Assembly (NCBI GenBank): GCA_014859835.1
Contig: JACZKW010000107.1
Coordinates: 1-28,545 of the forward strand
Direction: 5' to 3'
Source of the DNA: UBA9653 sp014859835
GTDB lineage: Archaea > Thermoplasmatota > Thermoplasmata > UBA10834
DNA: 28,545 bases
Shown here: piece after piece, positions 21,179 to 28,545 of the stretch
Numbering within the stretch: the first letter of the stretch is position 1
Layout of the letters: every line of letters starts with the position of its first letter
Position numbers and translations under genes: made by a program
The notes under the pieces: generated by a model
Told to the model about the DNA's origin: nothing
The model's database searches: none
What the model saw: only the letters and a program-made list of their open reading frames with translations

Positions 21179-24100
21179 ATGAGGAGTTCTATAGACACCC
21201 TTAAGCATGAGAAGCCAGCCGGTTCGTTCGAGCATCGGCTTTCGTTGCTGGAAGCCTACCCGGGGCGCGTATCCGTGGTTCGTGAGGACCGCACAGTTGT
21301 TTTCATGAGCAAAGCTCTGCGGGATTCGTATGGCGATCTTGTGGGCAAGAAATGTTACGAGACCGCGCTCGGATCCGAGGACGTGTGCAAAGGATGCCCT
21401 GTTGCCCAGAACTGGGATCCGTCCAATTTCCCACACTCCCGCACAGCGAAGGAGCTGGACGGAACAGTGTACGAACTGACCACGACAAGATACGAAGACG
21501 ATGAGACCGGCGAGGTTTACTACTTCTCATTCGAGCGAGACATAACCGTGCAGGTCGAGCAGGAGCGGTATCTGAGAAGCCTCGCCGCATCGCTCGATCA
21601 GATGGCAGAAGCGGTCGCCGTCGCAGATGCAGACGGACGCATCGTCTATTCCAACAAATTCTTCGAGACTGTGACGGGGTACAGCAGAGATAGGCTCTCT
21701 AAACTCAACCTAATTACGATGGAGGAGCACATCGAACCTGAGGGCCTGGTACGTCAGATACTCAAGGACTCGCTGGGCCACGGTTGGTCCGGAGAGATGA
21801 CCATCGACCGAGGCGGCAATGGGCCGTCCATCATCCATGTCGAAACCAAACCCGTCAAGACGCCCGAAGGAACCGCGATCGGCATAGTAGGTTTATTCAG
21901 GGATATCACGAGGGAACGGTGCGAGAAGGTCGAGCTCGAGAAGTACAAATCGCAGCTAGAGAAGAAGATGGAGGCCAGGACCGCCGAGCTCGCAAGACGT
22001 GTCAACCAGCTCACGACCATCAACAAGATCAGCAGAGTAGTGACATCGATCCTGGACCCAGACGACCTGATAAAGGAGTTCGCAAAGTCCATCGCCAGCG
22101 GGTTCGGATATCAGCATGTCGTGATCATGATGATGGACAAGGATCTGGGCGAACTGCACTTCAATGCAGGCGAGGGTTCCAAGATACGCCAGGTCCACAG
22201 GGATATCACGATCAAGCTGAAGGAGGGCATAATAGGTCATGCCGCTTTCTTCGGAGAGACGCTGGTGACTGGGGACGTCGATTCCGACCCACGCTATTTG
22301 AGCAAGGACATCAGCACCACAAAATCAGAGCTGGCTATCCCCATCGTATTCAGAGGCGACCTCATAGGTATATTGGATATCCAGAGCGATGCCAAGGATG
22401 CGTTCACCAGAAACGATGTCACGTTGCTCGAGATGCTCGCCGATATCCTCGCCACATCCATAATCAACGCTAGGACATTCACGGAATCCAAGGAGCGAGA
22501 GCAGGCGCTTACCATCCTGGACAGGATCAGCAGACAGATCTCCTTCAGGAGGGAGCCCGCAGTGATCCTCGACCAGGTCGCCAGGGACGCCGCATCCCTG
22601 CTGAAGGGCGAGAAGGCTCTAGTAGGTCTGAAAGAGGAGGGAACGGAGCGCCTGCGATGGTTGGCATCATGCAATGTCGAGAAGTCATTGCTCGACAAGC
22701 TCGAGTTCAACTCGGACCGGGGAGTGACTGGGCGTGCCATGTCCCGGCTGAAGACAGAAGTGGTGAACAATTATCTGCTCGACTCGGACGCGCGTCCGAG
22801 GGATGCTAAGCTTTTCAATATCAAGTCTATCGTATCGGCGCCTTTGATCATCGAGGGACGTGGCATCGGCGTGATAAATGTATACAACAAGCAGGATGGT
22901 GCCAAATTCACGAAGAGCGATGCGCTTTTCCTGTCCGCGCTCGCGGATCATGCGGCGATCGCCCTTGAGAACTCCAACCTGTTGACATCCCTGAACCAGA
23001 GGGTACGGTCTCAACTAGCGCTCCTCGAGACCGCCTTCCTCATGCAGAGACAGATCGATTCGAGCGGAATATACGAATACGTCGCGGAGAAGCTTCGTGA
23101 AGTCATCTGGTACGATGCCCTTACATTCTATCGATTGGATGTCGAGAATGGGCTGGTCGTGCCCGTTCTCACGATAGGGCCGTATACGGACGAGGTGATG
23201 TCCGACATATTCCCGATCGGAACCGGCGTTACCGGTCAAGTCGCCCAGACTGGCAAGGCTGAGGTAATCAATGACGCGATCTCCGATCCCCGCGCAGTCC
23301 AGGTCGAGGGCACACCCCTGGATGAGGAGGCCATCATGGCCATCCCGCTGAAGGGCCGCGAGCGCGTGATTGGCGTGCTGACGGTGTATCGACAGGGAGG
23401 CAAGGTTTTCACATCATCCGAATTCGAGATCGCTCAGTTATTCGCCAACCAAGCTACGGTCGCGGTCGAGAACGCCGAACTGTACAAGACGGAAGAGAGT
23501 CTCCTGAATGAGAGCAAGAAGAAGATCGAACAGATGTCCAGCGTACTCGAGCTTACGACATCCGTGATGTACATGGACAGCCTCGACACCCTTCTGCGAA
23601 GACTGGCGAATGCGACCGTCCGGTCGTTCGGATTCCGGCGAGTGTCCGTATCCCTGCTCGAGCCGGACAAGAATGTGTTCGTGAACTGTGCGTTGGCCGG
23701 ATACCCTGAATGGGTGTCGGTGGGCGAGCACATGCCTGCGGAGGAGGTCCTCGAGGACATGAAGGATGAGTTCCGGGTGGGTGAGACCAGTTATTACGTC
23801 CCATACGAGAAGCAGGAGTATGGCATAGAGAAGTTCGACTTCATCGCGCACCCCGAACTTGCATCGATACCTCGCGAATCAGAAGACGCCTGGCACGAGA
23901 GAGATATCCTGATGCTCGCGCTGAAGGATCGAAGCGGTCGACTCACGGGCTATATGCTTGTGGACGAGCCGGTCGATCTGAGGGTTCCCAAGAAGGAACA
24001 GATCGAGTTCCTCGAAATATTGTCAGGGATCGCATCGATCGCTGTCGAGAACTCCAGACTGTTCGAGAAGCAAGTCTTTGCTGTCAACGAGATCGCGTTG

Positions 24101-24787
24101 CTGAACGATCTGATGACCCATGACATCAACAACTTCAATCAAGGCATAATGGGCTATATCGAGTTGTTGCTTCAGGACAGGCGCCTGGAGGATGGCCCAC
24201 GCAGATATGCTGATAAGGCGTTGGTGCAGGTGAGGAACAACGCACGTATCATAGACAACATACGCAAGTTGTCCAAGGTCCGGGCGATGTCCGATAAGGA
24301 CTTCGTGCAGTGGGATCTATACGATCCCATCGCCAACGCGATAGATGTCTTGAATAAGTCATTCTCCGACCGGACGGTGACGGTGGCGTCATCGGTTCCG
24401 AAGGGCGAGCATTATGTGATGGCGAATCAATTTATTACTGATCTGTTCCAAAACATCATATCGAATGCTGTCAAGTTCGACAGTGCGAAGTCGGTCCACG
24501 TTGATATCATGGTATCGGATGCGACCGATGCGAAGGGGGCCTTCTGGGTGATATCGGTCATCGACAGAGGTCGCGGTATCTCGGATGAACGCAAGAAGAC
24601 CGTGTTCGAAAGGTTCGCCACGGGCAGTACCGGTGTGAAAGGGTTCGGACTCGGCCTATCGATCGTTAGCACCATCGTAGAGAAGTTCCAGGGTAGGATA
24701 TGGGTCGAGGACAGGGTCCCTGGCGATTTCTCGAATGGCACGGTCTTCAATATCATGCTTCCAAAGGCTCGACCTCCGGAGAAGTGA
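21179..24787 (+). CDS. Soluble sensor histidine kinase, 2 PAS + 4 GAF
   Basis: Large cytosolic sensor kinase, about 1202 residues from the ATG at 21179; no membrane segments are seen. Approximate domain order: PAS-1 (20-125) with C59, C70 and C73 in a CYET...VCKGCPV pattern; PAS-2 (130-245) with VADADGRIVYSN; a coiled coil; four GAF domains (280-435, 445-600, 615-765, 785-960); the phospho-acceptor helix with H981 in MTHDINNFNQ; and an ATPase domain with N-box FQNIISNAVKF, G1 IDRGRGIS, F-box FERFATGS and G2 GFGLGLSIV. All kinase motifs are intact. Redox, metal or small-molecule sensing is inference. No response regulator is adjacent. GGGTGA at 21162-21167 serves either this ATG or a TTG at 21170. 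Confidence 0.92.
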   Translation: MRSSIDTLKHEKPAGSFEHRLSLLEAYPGRVSVVREDRTVVFMSKALRDSYGDLVGKKCYETALGSEDVCKGCPVAQNWDPSNFPHSRTAKELDGTVYELTTTRYEDDETGEVYYFSFERDITVQVEQERYLRSLAASLDQMAEAVAVADADGRIVYSNKFFETVTGYSRDRLSKLNLITMEEHIEPEGLVRQILKDSLGHGWSGEMTIDRGGNGPSIIHVETKPVKTPEGTAIGIVGLFRDITRERCEKVELEKYKSQLEKKMEARTAELARRVNQLTTINKISRVVTSILDPDDLIKEFAKSIASGFGYQHVVIMMMDKDLGELHFNAGEGSKIRQVHRDITIKLKEGIIGHAAFFGETLVTGDVDSDPRYLSKDISTTKSELAIPIVFRGDLIGILDIQSDAKDAFTRNDVTLLEMLADILATSIINARTFTESKEREQALTILDRISRQISFRREPAVILDQVARDAASLLKGEKALVGLKEEGTERLRWLASCNVEKSLLDKLEFNSDRGVTGRAMSRLKTEVVNNYLLDSDARPRDAKLFNIKSIVSAPLIIEGRGIGVINVYNKQDGAKFTKSDALFLSALADHAAIALENSNLLTSLNQRVRSQLALLETAFLMQRQIDSSGIYEYVAEKLREVIWYDALTFYRLDVENGLVVPVLTIGPYTDEVMSDIFPIGTGVTGQVAQTGKAEVINDAISDPRAVQVEGTPLDEEAIMAIPLKGRERVIGVLTVYRQGGKVFTSSEFEIAQLFANQATVAVENAELYKTEESLLNESKKKIEQMSSVLELTTSVMYMDSLDTLLRRLANATVRSFGFRRVSVSLLEPDKNVFVNCALAGYPEWVSVGEHMPAEEVLEDMKDEFRVGETSYYVPYEKQEYGIEKFDFIAHPELASIPRESEDAWHERDILMLALKDRSGRLTGYMLVDEPVDLRVPKKEQIEFLEILSGIASIAVENSRLFEKQVFAVNEIALLNDLMTHDINNFNQGIMGYIELLLQDRRLEDGPRRYADKALVQVRNNARIIDNIRKLSKVRAMSDKDFVQWDLYDPIANAIDVLNKSFSDRTVTVASSVPKGEHYVMANQFITDLFQNIISNAVKFDSAKSVHVDIMVSDATDAKGAFWVISVIDRGRGISDERKKTVFERFATGSTGVKGFGLGLSIVSTIVEKFQGRIWVEDRVPGDFSNGTVFNIMLPKARPPEK

Positions 24788-24809
24788 ATCAGCGCTGCTG
24801 GATCCCGAT

Positions 24810-26420
24810 CTACATCTTCCTCTTCTTCGAGAACTCCAGGGCGGCTTTGACCAGGCCGAAATGCATGGGCGCCGGTTTCTGAGGCCTCGACTTGAACTCT
24901 GGGTGGAACTGGGATCCCATGAAGAACGGATGTCCATCGAGCTCGAATATCTCCATCCTATTACCATCGGGGGACCTTCCAGTGTACTTGAGCCCGCTCT
25001 CCTGTATCCTGTCTATGTAGTGCGGGTTGACCTCGTACCTATGCCTGTGTCTCTCCGAGACCTCGTTCGACCCATACATTTTCTCTGCTTTCGATCCCTT
25101 CTCGATCACGATCGCCTGCGCTCCCAATCTCATGGTCGCGCCCATCCTTGTCACATTCTTCTGCTCGGGAAGGATGTCTATTACTGGATGTGATGTGTGT
25201 GAGTCGAACTCCGTGCTGTTCGCGTCGTGCATCTGAAGGACGTTCCTCGAGAACTCGACCGTGGCGAGCTGGAACCCGAGGCATACCCCCAGGAACGGAA
25301 CCTTGTTCATCCTGGCGTGCTTGATCGCCTCAATCTTGCCCTCGGCACCCCTCGAGCCGAACCCTCCGGGTATGAGAACGCCATCTGCATCTTCCAGAAG
25401 CTTCTTGGGGTTATCCTTCTCGATATCCTCTGCTTCGAGTCTGATGAAGGTGACTTTCGTATCGAGTTCAGCCCCTGCATGTGCCAATGCCTCGTAATGG
25501 CTCATGTACGAATCGTATTGGTCCATGTACTTCCCCACGAGCGCGATCTTGACCTCGTGCTTGGGGTTCATCACCTTGTTCAGGAACTTCTTCCATTCCT
25601 TGAGCCCGTCCTTGGGCACATTGATGTTCATCCGCTTCATCAGATAATCCGGAAGCCCCTGTTCATCCAGGAATATCGGGACCTGGTAGATCGATTTCGC
25701 ATCGGGGGCGCTAACGACAGCTTCCAAAGGAACATCGCAGAACAGGGCTATCTTCTTCCTCGCACTATCCTCAAGCGGCCGTTCGCACCTCGCGACGATC
25801 ACATCGGGCTGTATCCCGAGTCCTCTGAGCTCTCTGACTGAGTGCTGGGTCGGCTTCGTCTTCTGCTCCTTCAACGAGCCCAACGTCGGGACGAGGGTGG
25901 TGTGTACGAACAGAATGTTCTCGTGTCCCATCTCGGAGTGCATCTGCCTCATAGCCTCCAGGAACGGCATGGACTCGATGTCACCGACAGTGCCTCCAAG
26001 CTCGACTATGACCACTTCCGCACCGGACTTGATACCGACATTGGATATCATCGATTTGATCTCGTTCGTTATGTGCGGGATTATCTGCACGGTCTTTCCT
26101 AGAAAGTGCCCATCCCTCTCCTTCTCGATCACATTGCCATAGACCTTCCCCGTGGTCATGACGTGGTCGCTGGTGAGGCTGGCATCCATGAAACGTTCAT
26201 AATTGCCGAGGTCGAGGTCCGCTTCTCCCCCATCATCAAGGACGAAGACTTCTCCATGTTCGAACGGGTTGAGTGTCCCCGCATCGGAGTTGAGATACGG
26301 GTCGATCTTCATTGCAGTGACGTTGACTCCCCGTGCTCTCAGAACGCATCCGATGGACGACGATGTGATGCCCTTTCCGAGGCCAGACAAAACTCCGCCC
26401 GTGACAATAATACACTTCAT
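24810..26420 (-). CDS. pyrG: CTP synthase
   Basis: Converts UTP to CTP using ATP and glutamine, the last step of de novo pyrimidine nucleotide synthesis; cytosolic tetramer. The 536-residue protein has an N-terminal synthase domain (P-loop-like GGVLSGLGKGITSSS at 8-22, then KIDPYLNSDAGTLNPFEHGE) and a C-terminal class I glutamine amidotransferase domain with the nucleophile C380 in GVCLGFQ and partners H506 and E508 in QFHPEF. All key residues are present and the length is standard. A TATA-like box at 26457-26463 predicts a leader of about 15 nt. It lies 132 nt downstream of the hydrogenase protease gene and converges on the kinase gene. Confidence 0.97.
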   Translation of the reverse strand: MKCIIVTGGVLSGLGKGITSSSIGCVLRARGVNVTAMKIDPYLNSDAGTLNPFEHGEVFVLDDGGEADLDLGNYERFMDASLTSDHVMTTGKVYGNVIEKERDGHFLGKTVQIIPHITNEIKSMISNVGIKSGAEVVIVELGGTVGDIESMPFLEAMRQMHSEMGHENILFVHTTLVPTLGSLKEQKTKPTQHSVRELRGLGIQPDVIVARCERPLEDSARKKIALFCDVPLEAVVSAPDAKSIYQVPIFLDEQGLPDYLMKRMNINVPKDGLKEWKKFLNKVMNPKHEVKIALVGKYMDQYDSYMSHYEALAHAGAELDTKVTFIRLEAEDIEKDNPKKLLEDADGVLIPGGFGSRGAEGKIEAIKHARMNKVPFLGVCLGFQLATVEFSRNVLQMHDANSTEFDSHTSHPVIDILPEQKNVTRMGATMRLGAQAIVIEKGSKAEKMYGSNEVSERHRHRYEVNPHYIDRIQESGLKYTGRSPDGNRMEIFELDGHPFFMGSQFHPEFKSRPQKPAPMHFGLVKAALEFSKKRKM

Positions 26421-26456
26421 CTTAACTCACGGGATACGGAGAACAGTTCGGACCAA

Positions 26457-26463
26457 CTTAAAG
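26457..26463 (-). promoter_or_regulatory. TATA-like box of pyrG
   Basis: The minus strand reads AATCTTTAAGTT, about 40 nt before the ATG at 26420. It implies pyrG has its own promoter and is not simply the tail of the hydrogenase operon. The rest of the 132-nt gap shows nothing gene-like. Confidence 0.5.
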
Positions 26464-26552
26464 ATTTGCTACGACTTCCGATGGGGTCACCAGGCATATC
26501 TGTCCCTTGGGATGCGGACTGTACGTACACGTGGTATCTATCAGGTGCATCT

Positions 26553-27086
26553 TCATTGATCGATGGATATGAATCGGTTCATCAGCTTCATGAGGCTGCC
26601 GAGTGCACCAGTTACCACAGCGATCGCTTCCGCGACCGGCTGCGATACCTCTCCTCGGAACTCGATCGTGCCAGGTTGAATGCCTATGACTGCGACCCTC
26701 TTGCCCGCCTTGGCCAGCACTGAGGACAGGAGCGCGACAGCGACCCTGTGCGTGGTGATCTCCCTTTCCTGTATCTCTTCCCTCATGATCACGCGGATGG
26801 TACCGGGTTCAGATTTGAGTGCAGCCGCATCGACGAAGAAGACAGTCGCGTCCTCGTCCTTCTCGGAGATGTCCAGGACAGTGCCCTCTACTCCGTCGTG
26901 CTCTGAAAATGAATAGGTTGGAAAGAGTTTCTTCAAGGCCTCGGCCACGAGCACGCCCGCACCGTCATCGGCCTTGTCTAGGTATCCCAGGCCAAGGACA
27001 TAGACATGTCCCCTGCCCGCGATCTCTTCGAGACAGCGCCTCAGATCCTCTTCAGATTCACAAGGTGTGTCGCGCAGCTTATGCAT
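26553..27086 (-). CDS. Hydrogenase maturation protease (HycI/HybD family)
   Basis: Nickel-dependent endopeptidase that trims the C-terminal tail of a [NiFe]-hydrogenase large subunit after nickel insertion. The 177 residues include VLGLGYLDKADDGAGVLVAEAL, with D41 in the metal position of the GDDG/ADEG motif, FFVD86AA, and TTH113RV, matching the three nickel ligands of HybD. IGIQPGTIEF is also typical. An extra N-terminal stretch of about 25 residues exists because the only good ATG lies inside the upstream large-subunit gene, giving a 46-nt overlap; no in-frame ATG lies nearer the conserved core. Its target is almost surely the adjacent large subunit, whose C-terminus ends 7 residues after the expected cleavage point. 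Confidence 0.9.
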   Translation of the reverse strand: MHKLRDTPCESEEDLRRCLEEIAGRGHVYVLGLGYLDKADDGAGVLVAEALKKLFPTYSFSEHDGVEGTVLDISEKDEDATVFFVDAAALKSEPGTIRVIMREEIQEREITTHRVAVALLSSVLAKAGKRVAVIGIQPGTIEFRGEVSQPVAEAIAVVTGALGSLMKLMNRFISIDQ

Positions 27087-28333
27087 GGATCGTACGCCCT
27101 CGCTACCATCTCTAGGCCAAGTCGGACCTCGGCATCGCTCTTGTCGTCCGCGAGCATCCTCTCGGCCGTGATCTTCATGTGCAGCTCTATGTCATCGAGG
27201 TTCTGCGCGGTGGGTGTGATGATGTCCGCGACATCGATCAGACCGTCCTTGATCTCGTAGTGGTGGTATAGCGTACCGCGGGGAGCTTCGACCGCCCCTG
27301 TACCAGATCCAGTCTGCCTCGTAGGCTGCTCTATCGCCGGGTCGCCCAGAGCTGCGACCTGGTCGCATGCCTCGGGTAAGTGCTCCATCGACCATAGCAT
27401 CTCGATGGCCTGGGCGAGGTTGTTGTACAGCGGGTTCACGAGCCACTTGTCGTTGAAGTGTTCCTTGAAGAGATCCGCAGCTTGCCCGTCGAGCCTCTTG
27501 CCCATGTTGACCATCCTGGCGTTAGCTCCGACCGTGAAGGGCTTCTCGTTGAACAGCGACCTCTTAGCGAACGAGTGCGGGACAACGCGCTCGTTCGTGA
27601 GCTTCTTGTAATCCTCTGCGCTCGTTTCCTTGCCGTTCGATATGAGGATGGTGTCTCCGTGGTATCCGTACTTCTTCTTCGGGGCGTTCACGGACATGAA
27701 GACCATCTTCTCGGATTCCGGGTACTCGGGGTACTCGACTACGGTTGCGAATAGCTCGACAGCCCTTGCCGCGTCGGGCACGAGTTCGCGGGACCTCAGC
27801 TTGATCTCTTCGAGCGACTTCTTGCTCGGGTACTTGCCGAATCCTCCGATGATCGGGTTCTCACCGTGCACGATCCTTCCGCTGGTGACCTCCATGACAT
27901 GATTACCGAACTTCTTCAGACGCAGCGCACGCTTGACATCGTCACCGAAGTCGTTCAACATGGCTATAGCGGACGGATATCCGAGGAAGTCGGGCAGTGC
28001 CAGCAGGAACGTGTGGAGCGAGTTGCTCTCGACGTTCTCTCCGAGCATCATCAGCTCCCTCGTGAGCTGCGCCTTCTCTGGCGGCGTTATGCCGAGCGCT
28101 TTCTCAAGGCCGCGGATCGCGGCGAACTTGTGAGATAGGGTGCATATGGCGCATATCCTCGGCACCACGTTCAGATCGTCAGCCGGTGTCATGCCACGTA
28201 CCAGCTGCTCTATGAGCCTCGGGCCCTCGTGGACATCCAATGTGACGCTCTTTACCTTCTTGCCTTCGAGTGTGACGGTTATGCCACCGTCTCCCTCGAC
28301 CCTTGCGAGTGCTGGAACGTTAAGCTCCCTCAT
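27041..28333 (-). CDS. mvhA: [NiFe]-hydrogenase large subunit, group 3 (MvhA-like)
   Basis: Catalytic large subunit of a cytosolic group 3 [NiFe] hydrogenase, most like the F420-non-reducing type (MvhA), although a group 3b enzyme is not excluded. The 430 residues contain the N-terminal nickel motif RI-C61-A-I-C64-TLSH and the C-terminal motif DP-C417-IS-C420-AT-H423. Group 3 features such as GENPIIGGFGKYP and EAPRGTLYHHYEIKDGLIDVADI are clear. Cleavage after H423 would remove a 7-residue tail. The start ATG overlaps the small-subunit stop (ATGA). In methanogens MvhA passes electrons from H2 through MvhG and MvhD to heterodisulfide reductase; whether that applies here depends on genes beyond the right edge. 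Confidence 0.92.
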   Translation of the reverse strand: MRELNVPALARVEGDGGITVTLEGKKVKSVTLDVHEGPRLIEQLVRGMTPADDLNVVPRICAICTLSHKFAAIRGLEKALGITPPEKAQLTRELMMLGENVESNSLHTFLLALPDFLGYPSAIAMLNDFGDDVKRALRLKKFGNHVMEVTSGRIVHGENPIIGGFGKYPSKKSLEEIKLRSRELVPDAARAVELFATVVEYPEYPESEKMVFMSVNAPKKKYGYHGDTILISNGKETSAEDYKKLTNERVVPHSFAKRSLFNEKPFTVGANARMVNMGKRLDGQAADLFKEHFNDKWLVNPLYNNLAQAIEMLWSMEHLPEACDQVAALGDPAIEQPTRQTGSGTGAVEAPRGTLYHHYEIKDGLIDVADIITPTAQNLDDIELHMKITAERMLADDKSDAEVRLGLEMVARAYDPCISCATHLVNLKRI

Positions 28334-28545
28334 TTCTTAGCCCCCTTCTTCTTCTCGAGGTCCTTGACGAGCTCGACGACACCAGACCCTCCGAACTTCC
28401 TGATCTTCGTGATGATCTCATCCGGATCGTACCCCTTCTCCTTGAGCAGGTTGTATTCCGAAGTCACATTCAGATCGTCGGTCGGTCCCCAACAGCCAAC
28501 GCATGGTATGTTGTGAGACGGACATACCGCGCCACAGCCTCCTTT
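28330..28545 (-). CDS. mvhG: [NiFe]-hydrogenase small subunit, C-terminal part (MvhG-like)
   Basis: Only the last 71 residues are in the window; the 5' part lies beyond the right edge. They begin GGCGAVCPSHNIPCVGCWGP, which holds the cysteines of an iron-sulphur cluster of group 3 hydrogenase small subunits. The tail that follows is helical and Lys-rich, ending EKKKGAKK. The stop overlaps the mvhA start by 4 nt, as expected for cotranscribed, equimolar subunits. Small-subunit identity is firm. Mvh-type rather than a related group 3 enzyme is probable, not proven. Confidence 0.85.
   Translation of the reverse strand, partial: KGGCGAVCPSHNIPCVGCWGPTDDLNVTSEYNLLKEKGYDPDEIITKIRKFGGSGVVELVKDLEKKKGAKK

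Noticed and set aside
1..28545. Defence island, prophage, transposon or CRISPR array
   Set aside because: No integrase, transposase, restriction, Cas or toxin-antitoxin genes and no regularly spaced repeats; gene content is core throughout.

Overview
The window is 28.5 kb of densely packed archaeal chromosome with about 32 protein genes and almost no spare DNA. The information-processing genes are archaeal (proteasome alpha subunit, exosome Rrp4/Rrp41/Rrp42, SBDS, KEOPS Pcc1, Rpb12-like RpoP, L37Ae, S8e, SRP19, aIF2-beta, RNase P Pop5), and most clear gene starts sit downstream of AT-rich TATA-like boxes, several at a spacing that predicts leaderless mRNAs. Together with FtsZ paralogs, a presenilin-type protease and a group 3 [NiFe] hydrogenase, this suggests a euryarchaeal lineage. 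Thermoplasmatota / Methanomassiliicoccales-like is my best guess, but it is inferred from gene content only.

Region 1-6403 (minus strand) is the well-known archaeal proteasome-exosome superoperon. In transcription order it reads rnp2 (Pop5), psmA, SBDS, rrp4, rrp41, rrp42, rpl37Ae, rpoP, pcc1, pfdB and a DHH phosphoesterase that runs off the left edge. Stops and starts commonly touch or overlap. TATA-like boxes lie before psmA and before rrp4. The genes join protein turnover, RNA decay, ribosome maturation, transcription, tRNA modification and protein folding. Here ftsZ lies immediately upstream of rnp2.

Region 6409-9078 holds two divergent, closely similar ftsZ genes sharing a C-terminal G-[MI]-DFVR peptide. 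The 354-bp region between them is hairpin-rich and carries TACTGG half-sites around one promoter. Region 9138-10760 has a seven-module zinc-finger protein with a RING-like N-terminal finger, divergently transcribed from a DUF2148 Fe-S protein across one shared TATA-like element.

Region 10765-17299 contains two metallophosphoesterases, a bifunctional NAD(P)HX repair enzyme, a DUF211 protein, SRP19 and a TldD/PmbA-type protease pair. Region 17346-20988 contains S8e, a third metallophosphoesterase, a presenilin-type intramembrane protease, a PhzF-like enzyme and aIF2-beta fused to a TRAM domain.

Region 21068-28545 has a large soluble sensor histidine kinase (two PAS, four GAF), CTP synthase, and a hydrogenase operon: partial small subunit, large subunit and maturation protease. 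I saw no rRNA, tRNA, CRISPR array, insertion sequence or prophage. The strongest candidates for something undescribed are the RING-like multi-zinc protein and the control region between the ftsZ genes.
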